Positions 1-10,742 of a stretch of DNA of 64,000 bases are shown piece after piece. Each line of letters begins with the position of its first letter. The stretch's first letter is position 1. A model generated the notes under the pieces. It made no database searches. It was given only the letters and a program-made list of their open reading frames with translations, and was not told the origin of the DNA. Both the position numbers and the translations under genes were made by a program. This DNA comes from Cotesia glomerata (lineage: Eukaryota; Arthropoda; Insecta; Hymenoptera; Braconidae), in NCBI RefSeq assembly GCF_020080835.1, contig NC_058164.1, positions 15,826,471 to 15,890,470 on the forward strand. The letters are read 5' to 3'.

Positions 1-355
1 GCAAAAGAAAAGCTCCAAAAGCAACCACCGAAGGAGCCCAGGCCAGAGCCTAAGCGGAAAAAACCGCGCAAACGGATCAGGCCGGACGCACTGATCATCC
101 GCCCAGCAAAGACGGCAAAGTATGCTGATATTCTGAAGCGAATAAAGCAGGACGTCCCTGACGAACAGGTCCGTACTACAGTGGATAAGATCCAAAGAAC
201 TAGGACCGGGAGCTTGCTGATTACGCTTTCGAGGAAGAGCACTGATCGAGGCCAAGCCTTACAGAAGACCATCGCGGGCATCCTCCAATAAGACTTGAAG
301 GTAATCTGCAAAGGACCACAGGAAGACGTCGAAATCCGAGATATAGGATCCACTC
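1..355 (+). pseudogene. LINE ORF1 (gag-like) C-terminal relic
   Basis: The window opens inside a reading frame that runs to an in-frame TAA at 289-291. The visible protein has a basic stretch (KRKKPRKRIRP), then ALIIRPAKTAKYADILKRIK, which aligns by eye with AVLVQPAEGRTYADLLKKIK in the LINE ORF1 at 27.1-28.6 kb. Similarity continues past the stop (DLKVICKGPQEDVEIRDI against TIEILDLN) to about position 355, so the TAA looks like a nonsense mutation. R1/Jockey-type ORF1 proteins bind LINE RNA in the cytoplasm and nucleus. The zinc knuckles expected downstream are absent. This is a truncated, dead copy of a subfamily distinct from NLTR-2. The family assignment rests on this local similarity only. 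Confidence 0.65.
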
Positions 356-725
356 ATAGATCATTTCTACCTCACATATAGCAGACTCTTATCAAATTTA
401 GAACCTATAGGAGCTATAACTTCGAAATTTTTAATATTCATTGCTAACACCCACCCCCGCAATCCTAATTAGGGATGAGTTATTGTAAAATCCGCTCATA
501 GATAATTTCTACATCACACATAGGAGATTTCTACCGAATTAGGAGCATGTAGGAACTATAGTTTGAAAACGGAAATTTTTTATTATCGACGCTCCCGCAA
601 CGCCCCTTGTGGGTGGAATTTCGTAAAATCCGTTTTTAGATGACCTCTACTCGGCGAAAGGAATATTCTTACCAAATTACAAGTCTCTAGGTCTTATGGT
701 TCCAGAGATATCGTAATGAGTGACT
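347..725. repeat. Degenerate tandem repeat, about 138-bp period, three units
   Basis: Three diverged copies of an AAATCCNNTCATAGAT...TTTCTAC...GAACTATAG unit begin near 347, 488 and 625. No coding potential is seen. The motif style (AAATCCG...GATGACCTCTAC...AGATATCGTAATGAGTGA) resembles dispersed insect repeats, so this may be the tail of an unidentified element rather than a satellite. Confidence 0.55.
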
Positions 726-1140
726 ATATACGTGGAAATCTCTTATATACAGAGTGATTCAGAATTACCTTTACAGCGAAAATATTCCGATAGAGGAGAA
801 AATTTTAAGCAGAAAACTCCCGAGTCGTGATTGAAAATTTTGAGTGGTTTCGGAGTTATTAAAAATTATAGTTGACCAATCAGATGCGAGATTTAGCATT
901 TAAAAAAAAAGCAAAAGAATAAATAATAAATTTGGCTGCGTTGCGACTTCCAACTTCAAGCTTTACTTTTGTTTTTTTACTTTTTTAAATAATTTTAATT
1001 TCAAAGAATTTAAACGAATGTAACCTTCAAAATAGAATTAATTTTTTAGTTACAAAAATAATTTTAAAATTCTAGAAAGAAATTAAATAAATTGACAATG
1101 GAGAAAATAAATTGATTTGATGTTTACGATTGAGCGGAGA
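726..1140. other. AT-rich stretch, no gene seen
   Basis: No supported open frame, RNA gene or terminal repeat. It contains poly-A/T runs and joins the 138-bp repeats to the 60-bp minisatellite. Confidence 0.5.
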
Positions 1141-1840
1141 AATCCCAGACTGCTCATTAGGATAATAATAAGAACTTTTATCGGAAAAATAAAAAGAAAG
1201 AACTCTAGGCTGCTGTTCAAGGTAATAATAAAGACTTTCATCAGATGAAGCACCAGGACAAACTCCAGGCTGCTTATCACGATAATAATAAGGACTTCTA
1301 TCAGGTGGAGCACCAGGACAAACTCCAGGCTGCTCATCAGGATAACAAGACGAACTTTTATCAGGTATAGCACCAGGACAAACTCCAGGCTGCTTATCAG
1401 GATAATAATGAGGATTTCTATTAAAAAATTAAAAAGGACAAACTTCAGGTTGCTTATCAGGATAATAATAAGGACTTTTATCATGTGGAGCACTATGACA
1501 AACTCCAGGCTGCTTAGCACGATAATAATAAGGACTTCTATCAGGTGGAGCACCAGGATAAACTCCAGGCTGCTTATCAGGATAATAATAAGGACTTTCA
1601 TCAAGTGGAGCACCAGGACAAACTCCAGGCTGCTTATCAGCATAATAATGAGGACTTTTATTAAAAAAATAGAAAGGACAAACTTCAGGTTGCTCATCAA
1701 AATAATAATAAGTACGTTTTGTAGCTGGAGCACCAGGACAAACTCCAAGCTGTCTATCAGGATAATAATTAGGACTCTTATTAAAAAATTAAAAAGGACG
1801 TACTTCAGGTTACTCATCAAGATAATCATAAAGGCTTAAC
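1141..1840. repeat. 60-bp minisatellite, about 11.5 units
   Basis: The unit AACTCCAGGCTGCTTATCAG...AGGACTTNTATCA...GGAGCACCAGGAC recurs every 60 bases from 1141 to about 1835, with substitutions but almost no length change. Because 60 is divisible by 3 and the unit lacks stops in some frames, long open frames appear on both strands (a hydrophobic 20-residue repeat on minus, a basic one on plus). I read these as by-products of the repeat, not genes: there is no non-repeat coding flank and no clear start context. Confidence 0.9.
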
Positions 1841-1920
1841 AAAGAAACTTTTTAGATGTATTTACTCAAAAAAAAAAAAGTTTTTTTATTCTGATGCAGT
1901 CTATTATATATGAAAAATGT
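1838..1920 (+). repeat. Dispersed repeat G, partial copy
   Basis: An 80-bp block starting AACAAAGAAACTTTTTAGAT with an A/T homopolymer core matches 37,309-37,390 almost exactly. The second copy lies next to transposon-terminus-like sequence, so this is probably a fragment of a non-autonomous DNA transposon end. Confidence 0.7.
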
Positions 1921-2365
1921 CTAAATATAATTATATATAATTATATATAACAATATATAATTTTATATTTATTACATCTAATTAATTATTGGGTTAATTT
2001 TATGGATCGAGTATTTGATATGGTCCTACGTAATTCTCTGTTACCAATTAAAAAGCAAAAAAAAAAATAGTAAAACGGTTCACTCCTGGCGGTTTCGGCG
2101 ACACAGTGAAAGCACGGTCGATCGACGGTTGTTTCACGGTCGTTTCACCGTATAAAGTTCGTTTTTACCGAGTGGTTTGTCAGTCAGCATCGGATACCGT
2201 TGTGAACGATGTCTACTATAAATTTATCGAATATATACGGTGCATACGCAAGTGAATCTACGACGTTATGACCAACACTGTACGCTCAATATACGGTCGA
2301 AATACGATAATTTTACGCTACTGTCACGGACAATAAAATAAAAAAAAATATTTCGGACAGACCGG
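1921..2365. other. Non-coding stretch with AT repeats
   Basis: AT-rich simple repeat (1921-1985) followed by more GC-balanced sequence with no open frame. The last bases before the LINE (2347-2378) contain a box-B-like GGTTCGAGCCCC on the minus strand, but no matching box A, so no tRNA is called. Confidence 0.4.
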
Positions 2366-5311
2366 GGCTCGAACCTCTGTGTTCCGACAGAAACTGGAAA
2401 ATAGAGAAGATGCGGTCACTACGTTCAACGGCGAAGTCATCGTAGCCGGAGACTTCAACGCTAAATCGGCTGAGTGCGGCGCTGCTTTCTCCGACACCAG
2501 AGGTAACGAGGTCGCTGACGTCGTGGCTAGACTCGACCTCATAATGCTGAACATCGGGAGCACCACGACTTTTAGAAGACCAGGGTACCAAGAGTCTATC
2601 CTCGACATTCCGTTGGCGACTCCAAGGACTGCCAACATGATCGAAGACTGGACTGTATCCGAAGAATACAGTGGCAGTGACCACAAGTTTGAGACATTCA
2701 AAGTTGGATTGTCATCTACTCCGGTTTCACAACGCGACCTTTCTAAGCGGAAGTGGAATGCCAGAGGGCTTGATCCAGAGACATTGCGAGCTTCACTTGC
2801 GAGAAGCTGGTCTATCCTTCAGAACAACCCGACTCCGGATACCTGCAGCGAGACGGAAAAGGCAGTGCTAAATATGATAAAGGAAATTGCTGCCGCATGT
2901 GACACCTCTATGCCGTGGCTGAAAAATAGGAGTTTCCACAGGCCGGCGTACTGGTGGTCAACAGACATAGCAGAACTTCGCAAAAGATGTCATAAGCTAC
3001 GTCGCCGCGCAACGAGAGCCGCGAAACGCTCCCCAAGCGAGGACTTGTATTCAAAAGAGTACAATCAGGCCAAAAGGACGCGAAACCGAGTCATTAAAGC
3101 AAGAAAAGCGATATTGTGGAAACAGATCTGTAATGATCTCGACAAGGACATCTAGGGTACAGCCTACCAAATTGTCACCAAACGACTTGGAAAGGCTTCA
3201 CCAGATGCGCCGAAGTCGCCTGTCTTAATGAACAGCATTGTAGCGAAGCTTTTCCCCAAACACCCGCCGCGGAAGAAGAAACACTACGCTAAAAACAGCG
3301 AAGGAACACCCTTCACAACTAAGGAACTACAAGACACGGCCAAGTCACTCAAAACAGGAAAAGCACCTGGACCTGATGGCATCCCGGCAGCGGTGATCAA
3401 GATTGTAGCCCTGGAATACCCAGACATACTTCTGAACACCTACTACGCATGCTTGGCAACTGGCACGTTTCCCGCGGTCTGGAAGCGGCAGAGATTGGTT
3501 CTCTTAGACAAAGGAAAGGGAACCCCCGTAACACCTTCGTCGTTTAGACCACTCTGTATCCTAGACATTGCTGGAAAACTGCTCGAGAAGATCATACAAG
3601 GGAGACTTCGCGACGACATCGACCGTGCTGGAGGTTTTGCCATCAACCAGCATGGCTTCCGGAAAGGTCGTTCGACAGTCAGAGCGATCGAGAAAGTTAT
3701 AAAGTCAGCAACACAAGCATGGTCTGGTAGCCTCAAAGCTCGCAGAGTATGTCTCCTCCTCACGCTAGATGTCAAAAACGTATTTAACAGCGCAAATTGG
3801 AAAGACATTTTAGATGCTCTGGAGCATAAGTTTAACGCGGAGCCAGAGAATCTGACATTAGTCGACAACTACCTGGACGAAAGAAAGCTAATAGCGGAAA
3901 CTACAGAAGAACCACAAGAATACGCCATAACGGCTGGCGTACCGCAAGGCTCAATAATGGGGCCCGATCTATGGAATGCGGACCACGATGAGCTTCTTGA
4001 AATCTCGTTACCAAAGCAAGTAGAGCTAACGGGCTTTGCAGACGGTTGCGGCCACGATAGTAGTAGACAGCGTAGAAAAGGCCGAATTACTGGTACGGGA
4101 AACCATTGACGCCGTCGAGACCTGGCTTGATAAACACCATTTGAAACTCGTCAAGCATAAAACCGAGATGGTTGTTCTGACACGTCAAAAATGGTTCCCA
4201 AAACCATTCGCTGTGGACATGGAAGGAACAACACTGACGTCAACAAGGGCCCTGCGCTATCTAGGGGTAATGATAGACGAGAAACTATCTTTCCGCAAAC
4301 ACCTTGACAGTGCATGCAAGAAAGCCAGCAAGACGGTATCTAGCCTAGCAAGAATCATGACCAACAACACTATGGGACCAAGAACCAAAAAGAGAAGAGT
4401 TCTTCTAGAAGTAGTCCACTCGGTGCTGCTTTATGGAGCAGAAATATGGGCAGGTATATTGAAACAGAAGACCTACCGACGAAAAATAGCGACAGTGCAG
4501 CGGCGAGGGCTCTCAGGGTTGCCTGCGCCTATCTAACGGTTTCCGAAACGGCTATATTAGTCATTTCGGGAGCCGCACCCATCGACCTACTCGCGTTTGA
4601 GAGAGCGAAACTCTATGACACTAAAAACATTGACGAAAACATGAAGGACGTAAGAACGAGGATAAAGGCGGAAACGCAACAAGAATGGCAGGACCAATGG
4701 ACATCGGGAGGGACGGGCAGATGGACGGCACGCCTGATCCCAAAGATCAACGTCTGGCTTTCTCGGGAATACGGAGAAACGGACTTTTTCTTGACCCAGC
4801 TATTGACGGGACATGAGCAGTTCAATGCCTATCTTTTTAAGATGGGACTGCACAGCACACTAACGTGCAAATACTGCCCAGACAAAATTGACAACGTCGA
4901 GCACACGTTCTTTGAGTGTGACCGGTGAAAGGACTACAAAAGCAGTACTGATGAAACTTTTGGCACCACGCTCTCCCCTAAGAGCTTAGTAACCTGCATG
5001 ATAAAAAAAGAAGATAACTGGTCAGCTGTCGCAGCCTATGCGCATTGTCTTTTAAAGGAAAAAATCACAGAAAGAGACTAGTAACTAGGAGCAACCGTCG
5101 TGAGACGCAACACGGACTAGATTGAAGTAATGCTAACGCTGTCCCGATCCAGTCTTCTCCGTAACATCTATGGAGAAGGAGAGAGGAGGATGTTTAGTCG
5201 GTATTATTGTCAATAATATTGACTTCTGAGTCCGACATACCCAGGACAAACATCTCGTCCTGGTATACGTAAATGTATTTGACCTCCTCTATAAAAAAAA
5301 AAGAAAAAAAA
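2366..5311 (+). mobile_element. NLTR-1: 5'-truncated R1-clade LINE
   Basis: A LINE copy missing its ORF1 and the start of its endonuclease. It ends in a 3' UTR (5082-5291) and an A-rich tail (5292-5311) abutting a (CA)n(CATA)n tract. It is closely related to NLTR-2 on the minus strand at 23.9-28.7 kb and to NLTR-4 at 57.3-59.6 kb. The 3' flank is the microsatellite of a B repeat (minus orientation), the same junction type seen for other copies. Confidence 0.88.
2379..5081 (+). pseudogene. NLTR-1 ORF2: endonuclease / reverse transcriptase, broken
   Basis: Encodes the C-terminal part of an APE-type endonuclease (VIVAGDFNAKSAE, SDTRG, GSDH), a reverse transcriptase (KAPGPDGIPA, SFRPLCILD, GFRKGRST, AGVPQGSIMGP) and a C-terminal CCHC (CKYCPDKIDNVEHTFFEC). 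It would nick target DNA and copy LINE RNA. Four lesions are visible against its relatives: TGG to TAG at 3153-3155 in the linker, a 2-nt deletion at about 4045 inside the FADD catalytic motif, a 1-nt deletion near 4507, and TGG to TGA at about 4926. The 5' end is truncated and no ATG fits. The product is certainly non-functional. R1-clade placement rests on the domain order EN-RT-CCHC and on the motifs. Confidence 0.9.
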
Positions 5312-5495
5312 ACACACACACACACACACATACATACAGACATAGTGATAACCTCGCGGGAATAGTCAGGGAAGCTTCCTGTGACCTTCAAACGTCGTGA
5401 TCTGATGAAAACTCGATTTTTGCAAAACAAGGTGAAAACAATAACTTCCCGATTTTTGAAAATCTTCGATTTTCTTAGCGGGAAGTTAAAAATGT
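5312..5495 (-). repeat. Family B repeat, left-end fragment (B1)
   Basis: Minus-strand copy of the left quarter of repeat B: (CA)n/(CATA)n, GACAACCTCGCGGG-type sequence, TCGACGTTTGAAGG-like block and terminal TAGCGGGAAGTTAAAAA. The left terminus can fold, because AACTTCCCG and CGGGAAGTT flank GAAAATC...GATTTTC. The remainder of B is missing because NLTR-1 joins at the microsatellite. Confidence 0.85.
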
Positions 5496-5936
5496 CTAGA
5501 CATAATTTTACGGCTATAACACCAGCGGTCACCCATCCAATTATTAACCCTGCTCAACACTGCTTAACTTTGGTGATCTCCGTGCGTCTTGAAGTTTCTG
5601 TCTGCTGTGCTGCTGTCTTAGATGATAATGATTCTATGATTTACATAACGTATCATATGAGTTTATTATAAATATAATAAAAAAATTGATTTAAAAATAT
5701 ATTTGGATTGTCATAGTTCATAATTTATTCATTTTATCGAATCTCATTATAATATAACACTTATTTAAATAATAAAATAAATAATGATTTTACTATTAGG
5801 TAGTAGCAGAGCAAACCAAAATATCTCATAGGAAATTCAACAAACTTTGTATTTAAGAATCATTTAAACGTAATTATAAACATCATTTTACACTTTTTGT
5901 AATTACCAAAAAATAATTTTTTTTTCAAAGAAAAAA
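5496..5936. other. No gene seen
   Basis: AT-rich sequence without a supported frame. A 96-codon open frame overlapping 5381-5671 begins inside the B repeat and has no recognisable domain, so it was not called. Confidence 0.4.
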
Positions 5937-5995
5937 TTTTTATATATGTTAATTATATATAAGCATATATAATTATATATACTTATATATAATTA

Positions 5996-7812
5996 TTAGG
6001 GTGCTTCAAAAAAACTTTTTAATTTTTTTTTCTGACTCTTACCCTCTCAAATGTTTCTATTTGATATAAATAAAATCCTCCTTTAAAAATGACTAAATTC
6101 CGAAATTTAAAGAAATAGTTGGCAATTGGATTATTCCATGTCAAATCGACAAATCGTTGGGACCGATCTCTTTCGATTTAGACAAATTTTGGTCAGAAGT
6201 TTTCGTTTATCATAAAACGAAGTTCTGCCAAAGAAAAAACAATATAAAAATTTTTTTCAAAAGATATGCAAATTCAAAATTTCGTAATTTTTTCAGTTTT
6301 TCAATTTTGTTTTTGTAATATCTCGAACGCTATTATAGATATAGGAACAGCATTTTATTTGTTTAAAAGGAGACACTTAGGATTATTGAAGAAAAAATTT
6401 TCAAAAATGCCAAATTTGTCAAATTTTGAATTTTTGAAAATCGTTACAAATAACGATCGAAGTTAAAGTTTTAGCTCAATTTTTTTTGTATGATACATTG
6501 TACTTTATTTGTATCAATAAAATGTATAATACATTGTCCCCATTAGGAACAAAATCTAGCTACTAAACAACATCAAGGACTGTCTCAACACAACAAGTGG
6601 ATGCTACAAGACGTTAACGTTTCTCAAAGAAGTCAAGATAATTAATGAAGTTTAAAAATAAAAATAAAAACTCTAATTGTGTTCTGTTACTCTTTGTATT
6701 TGTTGAATATTATTTTTATGTAACTAATTAGGTGGTCGTCAATAACCTTGTAGTTGCAAGGCGACCTTAAATGAATAAATTAAAAAAAAAAAAAAATACA
6801 TTGTACTTTTTTTTTTTATTTTTCATGCGTTAAAGATGACTTTGAGATCATGTCCAAAAAATAAAAAAAATTTTAAATTAATTTATTATTCATTATTTCC
6901 ACGTGACGCATTCAATTTTTAATCCTCAATATTACAATACTATGTGTCTACATAACTTTACCTCATTCGAAAGTTGCAAAAAACGAAAAAAAAATTTTTT
7001 TTTGAAATTTAAAAATTGATATTTTTGATAAAAAAAACACCCTTCTAAAAATTTCAGAATCTTTTAAGATGAGTACAATGTATTATATAAAAAAAATTGA
7101 GCTAAAACTTTAACTTCGATCGTCATATTTAACAATTTTCAAAAATTCAAAATTTGACATTTTTGACAATTTTTTTCCAAAATGTTTTTTTTCAATAACC
7201 CTCAGTGTCTCCTTTTAAACAAACAAAAGGACGTTCCTATATCTACAATAGCGTTCGAAATATTACAAAAACAAAATTGAAAAACTGAAAAAATTGTGAA
7301 ATTTTGAATTTGCATATCTTTTAAATAAAATTTTTTCATTGTTTTTCCTTTGGCAGAACTTCGTTTTATGATAAACGAGAACTTCTGACCAAAATTTGTC
7401 CAAATCGAAAGAGATCGATTCCAACTATTTGTCAATTTGACATGGAATGACCCAATTGCCAACTATTTCTTTAAATTTCTAAATTTAGTTATTTTTAAAT
7501 GGCTGTAACTAGTCTTTTTGTAGCGATAATCATACTTTGTCTTAAGAGTTTTGTAAAGCTCGAAGACTCTACTTTAAGAATAGAAAATCGTTTTTTGTTA
7601 AAAATTGCGTAAATTATGCGTAAATTCAATTTAAAACAAAAAAGAATTTTTCCCATTTTGATTTAATGGGAAACTAAAATAAAAATAGCGACCCCTTAGA
7701 GTTGCGCTATAGGGCTCATGTTTGGTGAGGATTTTTTTTATATCAAATAGAAACATTTAAGAGGGTAAGAGTTAAAAAAAAAAAATTAAAAAGTTTTTTT
7801 GAAACACCCTAA
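5996..7812. mobile_element. D1: palindromic foldback element (TTAGGGTG termini)
   Basis: The two ends are inverted copies over hundreds of bases: TAGGGTGCTTCAAAAAAAC at 5997 against its complement ending at 7811. The block with CATAAAACGAAGTTCTGCC (about 6215) is repeated in inverted form at about 7355. A second copy at 59.7-62.5 kb is palindromic through its centre as well. No protein is encoded; short open frames such as 6266-6466 and 7202-7462 are the two arms read in opposite directions. Probably a non-autonomous DNA transposon that could transcribe a long hairpin. Confidence 0.85.
6538..6796 (+). mobile_element. Short 5'-truncated LINE or SINE insertion in D1
   Basis: A 259-bp insert ends in GGCGACCTTAAATGAATAAATT plus poly(A) (6782-6796) and is flanked by a direct repeat TACATTGT (6530-6537 and 6797-6804). 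The tail resembles the 3' ends of Jockey-like insect LINEs. It splits one arm of palindrome D1. Confidence 0.75.
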
Positions 7813-7830
7813 TAATTATATATAGGACTA

Positions 7831-8280
7831 TACAGAGTGTCCCAGAAGTAACGGACGCCATTGTAGCATCTAATAAACAAAATAATTCTGAGACGAAAAG
7901 TCCTTAGCCATTTTTTAATCAGACGCATAGATAATTAATTATTAATTAAAATAACGTCCTTTTATGCGTTAGAGAGAGAGCACTAGTGTCAAGTCAAGTG
8001 CGTTTCAACAAAGACGCTTGCACGTGTGAATGTGTAAGTAAATATGTGTGACTACGTTAGCTATAGAAACTAGTTAGTCATACAGTTAGTTGTATCTTTG
8101 TTTGGCACATACTTTACTGGACACTGGCGCTCTCTCTCTAACAAATAAAGAGACGTTATTTTTAATTAATAATCAATTATCTATACGGTTAATTGAAAAA
8201 TGGCTAAGGACTTTTCGTCTCAGAATTAGTTTTTTCATCAGATGCTACAATGGCGTCCGTGACTTTTGGGACACCCTGTA
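7831..8280. mobile_element. Mariner/Tc1-like MITE
   Basis: About 450 bp with imperfect terminal inverted repeats TACAGAGTGTCCCAGAAGTA (7831) and complement ending GGGACACCCTGTA (8280). The inversion extends inward (CTGAGACGAAAAGTCCTTAG). Termini of the ACAGGGTGTCCC type at TA sites are typical of Tc1/mariner. No transposase remains. Confidence 0.8.
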
Positions 8281-8592
8281 TATAATCTTGCATGGCTGTA
8301 TATTGCTCCATACATAGTCATATATAATTATATATGATTATTTATGATCTCATATATAATTCGATGTATAATCATGTATGATTATATATAATTATATTTG
8401 GAACTATATATAATCTTGCTTTGCTGTATATTGCTCCGTATATAGTCATATATAATTATATATGATTATATATAACCTCATATACAATTCCACATATAAT
8501 CATGTATAATTGTATATATTTATGAATATAATTGTATGTGGAACTATACATTATTTTGTATATGGCTGTATATTGCTCCATATATAGTCATA

Positions 8593-9442
8593 TCCCTCGC
8601 GGTTTCTGAAATACCGTAAATTTTCGGTATTAATGCGTTTACCATAAATTTACCGTCATAATTCTGAAATAATACGGTATTTCTGTGGTCATTTTGGCCA
8701 GTTTTTTACTATAGTTATACAGCATTTCTACCGTACTTTTGCTGCAAAGTTCATAAATAATACGATAAAATTACCGTAAAACTCTAGAACTTTTACCGTT
8801 AAAAATCTGTGTATTAACTACAATATTACTATAATTTTACAATAATAAACTCGTATTTCTACGGTAAAAATACCAAAGATATACTGCAATTTTGCCGCGT
8901 TTATACTGATATAATTAAAGGTATAATGCTTTCTACCGTAAGATGGACTGTTGTGCTTATTACTCGGTGAGTCTTATTAGGTGACTGAGTAAATAGATAC
9001 AGATAGTGTCTCTGATAGCTCAACTGGTAGAGTCTTCGGCGCATAACTAAAAAATCCGGGTTCGAATCCCGGGTTCGAATCATTATTCATGATAATTTAT
9101 AATATTATACAAAAAAATTTTAAGCTATTGACAAATAGTAGTAAAGTAGCATATTTTTGGTATTTTGCCGGTAATAGAAAGTAGGGATCTTCTATTCTGG
9201 TTTTTTGCTGCAATAGTAACGCAGATATACAATAAATATGCGGTACATTTACGGTTCAAATGCTGTTAATATACCGTAATTTTTTGATTGTATTGCCGTA
9301 AATATTCTGAATTTATTTCGTAATTTTTTCGTAATAATTCGACAAAAAAACTGGCTAAAATAACTGAAGTATTACGGTAAAAATACAGCATTTATATCGT
9401 ATAAATACCGAATTTTTACGGCATTTCTAAAACCGTGAGGGA
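8593..9442. mobile_element. C1: element with CCCTCGCGGTTTC terminal inverted repeats
   Basis: Starts TCCCTCGCGGTTTCTGAAAT and ends with the imperfect complement (ATTTCTAAAACCGTGAGGGA). Internal sequence is full of short TACCGTAA/TTACGGTA motifs on both strands. It sits inside the AT satellite and carries a tRNA-like segment at 9009-9083. No protein is encoded. Related elements are C2 (46,284-48,169) and, more distantly, C3 (55,885-57,288). Confidence 0.8.
9009..9083 (+). tRNA. tRNA-like sequence (pseudo-tRNA or SINE head) inside C1
   Basis: Box A TAGCTCAACTGG (9016-9027) and box B GGGTTCGAATCC (9058-9069) are well formed, and the T arm (CCGGG TTCGAAT CCCGG) pairs. The anticodon loop would read CAT, but its stem (TTCGG with CTAAA) and the acceptor stem do not pair. 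Box B is followed by a second GGGTTCGAAT. I take it as a tRNA-derived relic, not a functional tRNA. Confidence 0.45.
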
Positions 9443-9585
9443 AATAATTATATATAATCTTATATACAATTCCATATATAATCATGTATGATTATTTATA
9501 ATTATATATGATTATATATAATTGTATATAATTATATATGTGATTCCATTTATAATCATATATAATTATATACGATTATATAGAA

Positions 9586-10274
9586 ACATTTTTTCTCGGG
9601 TACTGTATAGAGCTTTAATGTTGATTCATCCTAGCTTCCATGAAGATAATTTAAAAGAAGTTAGGTGTATCTTAGAGAGGAATAACTACCCGAGGGCGTT
9701 CGTAGATATCTGTTTGAGGAAGTTCAGGGACCAGCATTTGAATGGCGAGAAATTCATTGGTTATAATTCTTAGGAAAATAGGTTCAGGTTTCCGTTTGTT
9801 AGAGGACTGACTCGTGGGATATCGCTTAGTTTCCGTGGGATGGATTAGAAGTCTGCGTTTTATAATATACGTAGGATAGGTGACGTATATTCAAGACTTA
9901 AAGACAAAACACCGCTGAGCAATGTTTCGGAGGTTAATTATAAGTTTCCATGCTCCTGTAACAAATTATACATAGGTCAGACTAAGCAATATTTACGGAA
10001 AAGAATTTACCAGCATAAAAACAGCTGTGAATTAAGATTTAGAGAGAAAGAAAATCAGACTGCTTTAGCCTCCCATCATTTTAATACTGGTCACAATTTC
10101 AATTTTGATGTTGTGGAGGTTTTAAATAGGAAAGTAATTTGTTGAAAAGAAATTTTACTGAAATGATCCATATTAGCTTAAATGATACTGTGAATATGAA
10201 AACGGACACTGAGAACCTGAACAGCTTATATAGTAGACTTATTGAGAGTTATAAATTTAGAAAAAAGAACTAGT
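9586..10274 (+). pseudogene. Penelope-like element 3' end: RT C-terminus and GIY-YIG domain, broken
   Basis: The frame starting near 9586 encodes the tail of a Penelope-type reverse transcriptase (SFHEDNLKEVRCILERNNYP) and then a GIY-YIG endonuclease module (KFPCSCNKLYIGQTKQYLRK, RIYQHKNSC, TALASHHFNTGH). Penelope proteins nick DNA with this domain and prime reverse transcription. In-frame stops occur at 9771-9773 and 9846-9848, and a frameshift near 10,143 separates the terminal segment (MIHISLNDTVNMKTDTENLN...). The 5' end is lost at the AT satellite. Recognition rests on the GIY-YIG motifs and the characteristic C-terminal tail. The copy is dead. Confidence 0.85.
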
Positions 10275-10742
10275 TTGAATTTTCGCGCGCTCTACTTAGT
10301 GCGTTGTTTGACCAGTAAAGAGCACTTGCGAATGTGTATCAGCTGTTTAGTTTTTGGTCTTTAGTTGAGAATTACTCGTGACTGCAGAATGTTTGGATTA
10401 TTTTTTTTGTCAATAACCTTTAAATTATTGATAGTATTATAAATTGTAAACATTTGGAGCTGTATTATCTACTATTTTTTTATTTATGAACTGGTTGACG
10501 TTGAGAATTATGTACATATGTTTTGTTGTACTTCAGAATTTTTTTGTTATTATTATTGGTATGACTATGTTTTGATAGAGTATTCGAGGTAATTTTTTAT
10601 TGTTTGTAATTTTATTTTATTTATTTGTTATTAGTTGCTGATGTTTACTTATCAGTAATAGCATGGATTTTATATTAATTTATTATTTATAATTATTAAT
10701 TGTCATTTTTATATTGATTTATTTATAATTACTGATCCTAAT
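10275..10742. other. AT-rich, probable Penelope 3' flank; no gene
   Basis: No coding frame, inverted repeat or RNA gene was found. It may contain the 3' UTR of the preceding Penelope copy. Confidence 0.4.

Larger units (their letters stand above)
5937..9585. repeat. AT-rich satellite array, interrupted by three elements
   Basis: Blocks of TATATAATTATATATGATTATATA-like sequence occur at 5937-5995, 7813-7830, 8281-8592 and 9443-9585. In the third block a longer unit (about 130 bp) is visible through CTGTATATTGCTCC at about 8293, 8424 and 8564. The blocks are separated by palindrome D1, a mariner-like MITE and element C1, implying one array repeatedly used as a landing site. Confidence 0.7.

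Noticed and set aside
1083..1829. 248-codon minus-strand open frame of hydrophobic 20-residue repeats
   Set aside because: Arises from a 60-bp tandem repeat with no stop in that frame; the other strand is also open, and there is no unique coding flank.
1141..1840. CRISPR-like array
   Set aside because: Whole units are similar, with no unique spacers between fixed repeats, in a eukaryotic transposon context.
2347..2380. Box-B-like GGTTCGAGCCCC on the minus strand
   Set aside because: No box A at proper distance and the T-arm does not pair convincingly; not enough for a tRNA or SINE.
7202..7462. 86-codon frame also found at 61,997-62,353
   Set aside because: Lies in the arms of palindrome D and appears in both orientations in each copy; no coding signal beyond absence of stops.
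9009..9083. Functional initiator or elongator Met tRNA
   Set aside because: Anticodon stem and acceptor stem do not pair; only the internal promoter boxes and T arm are good.
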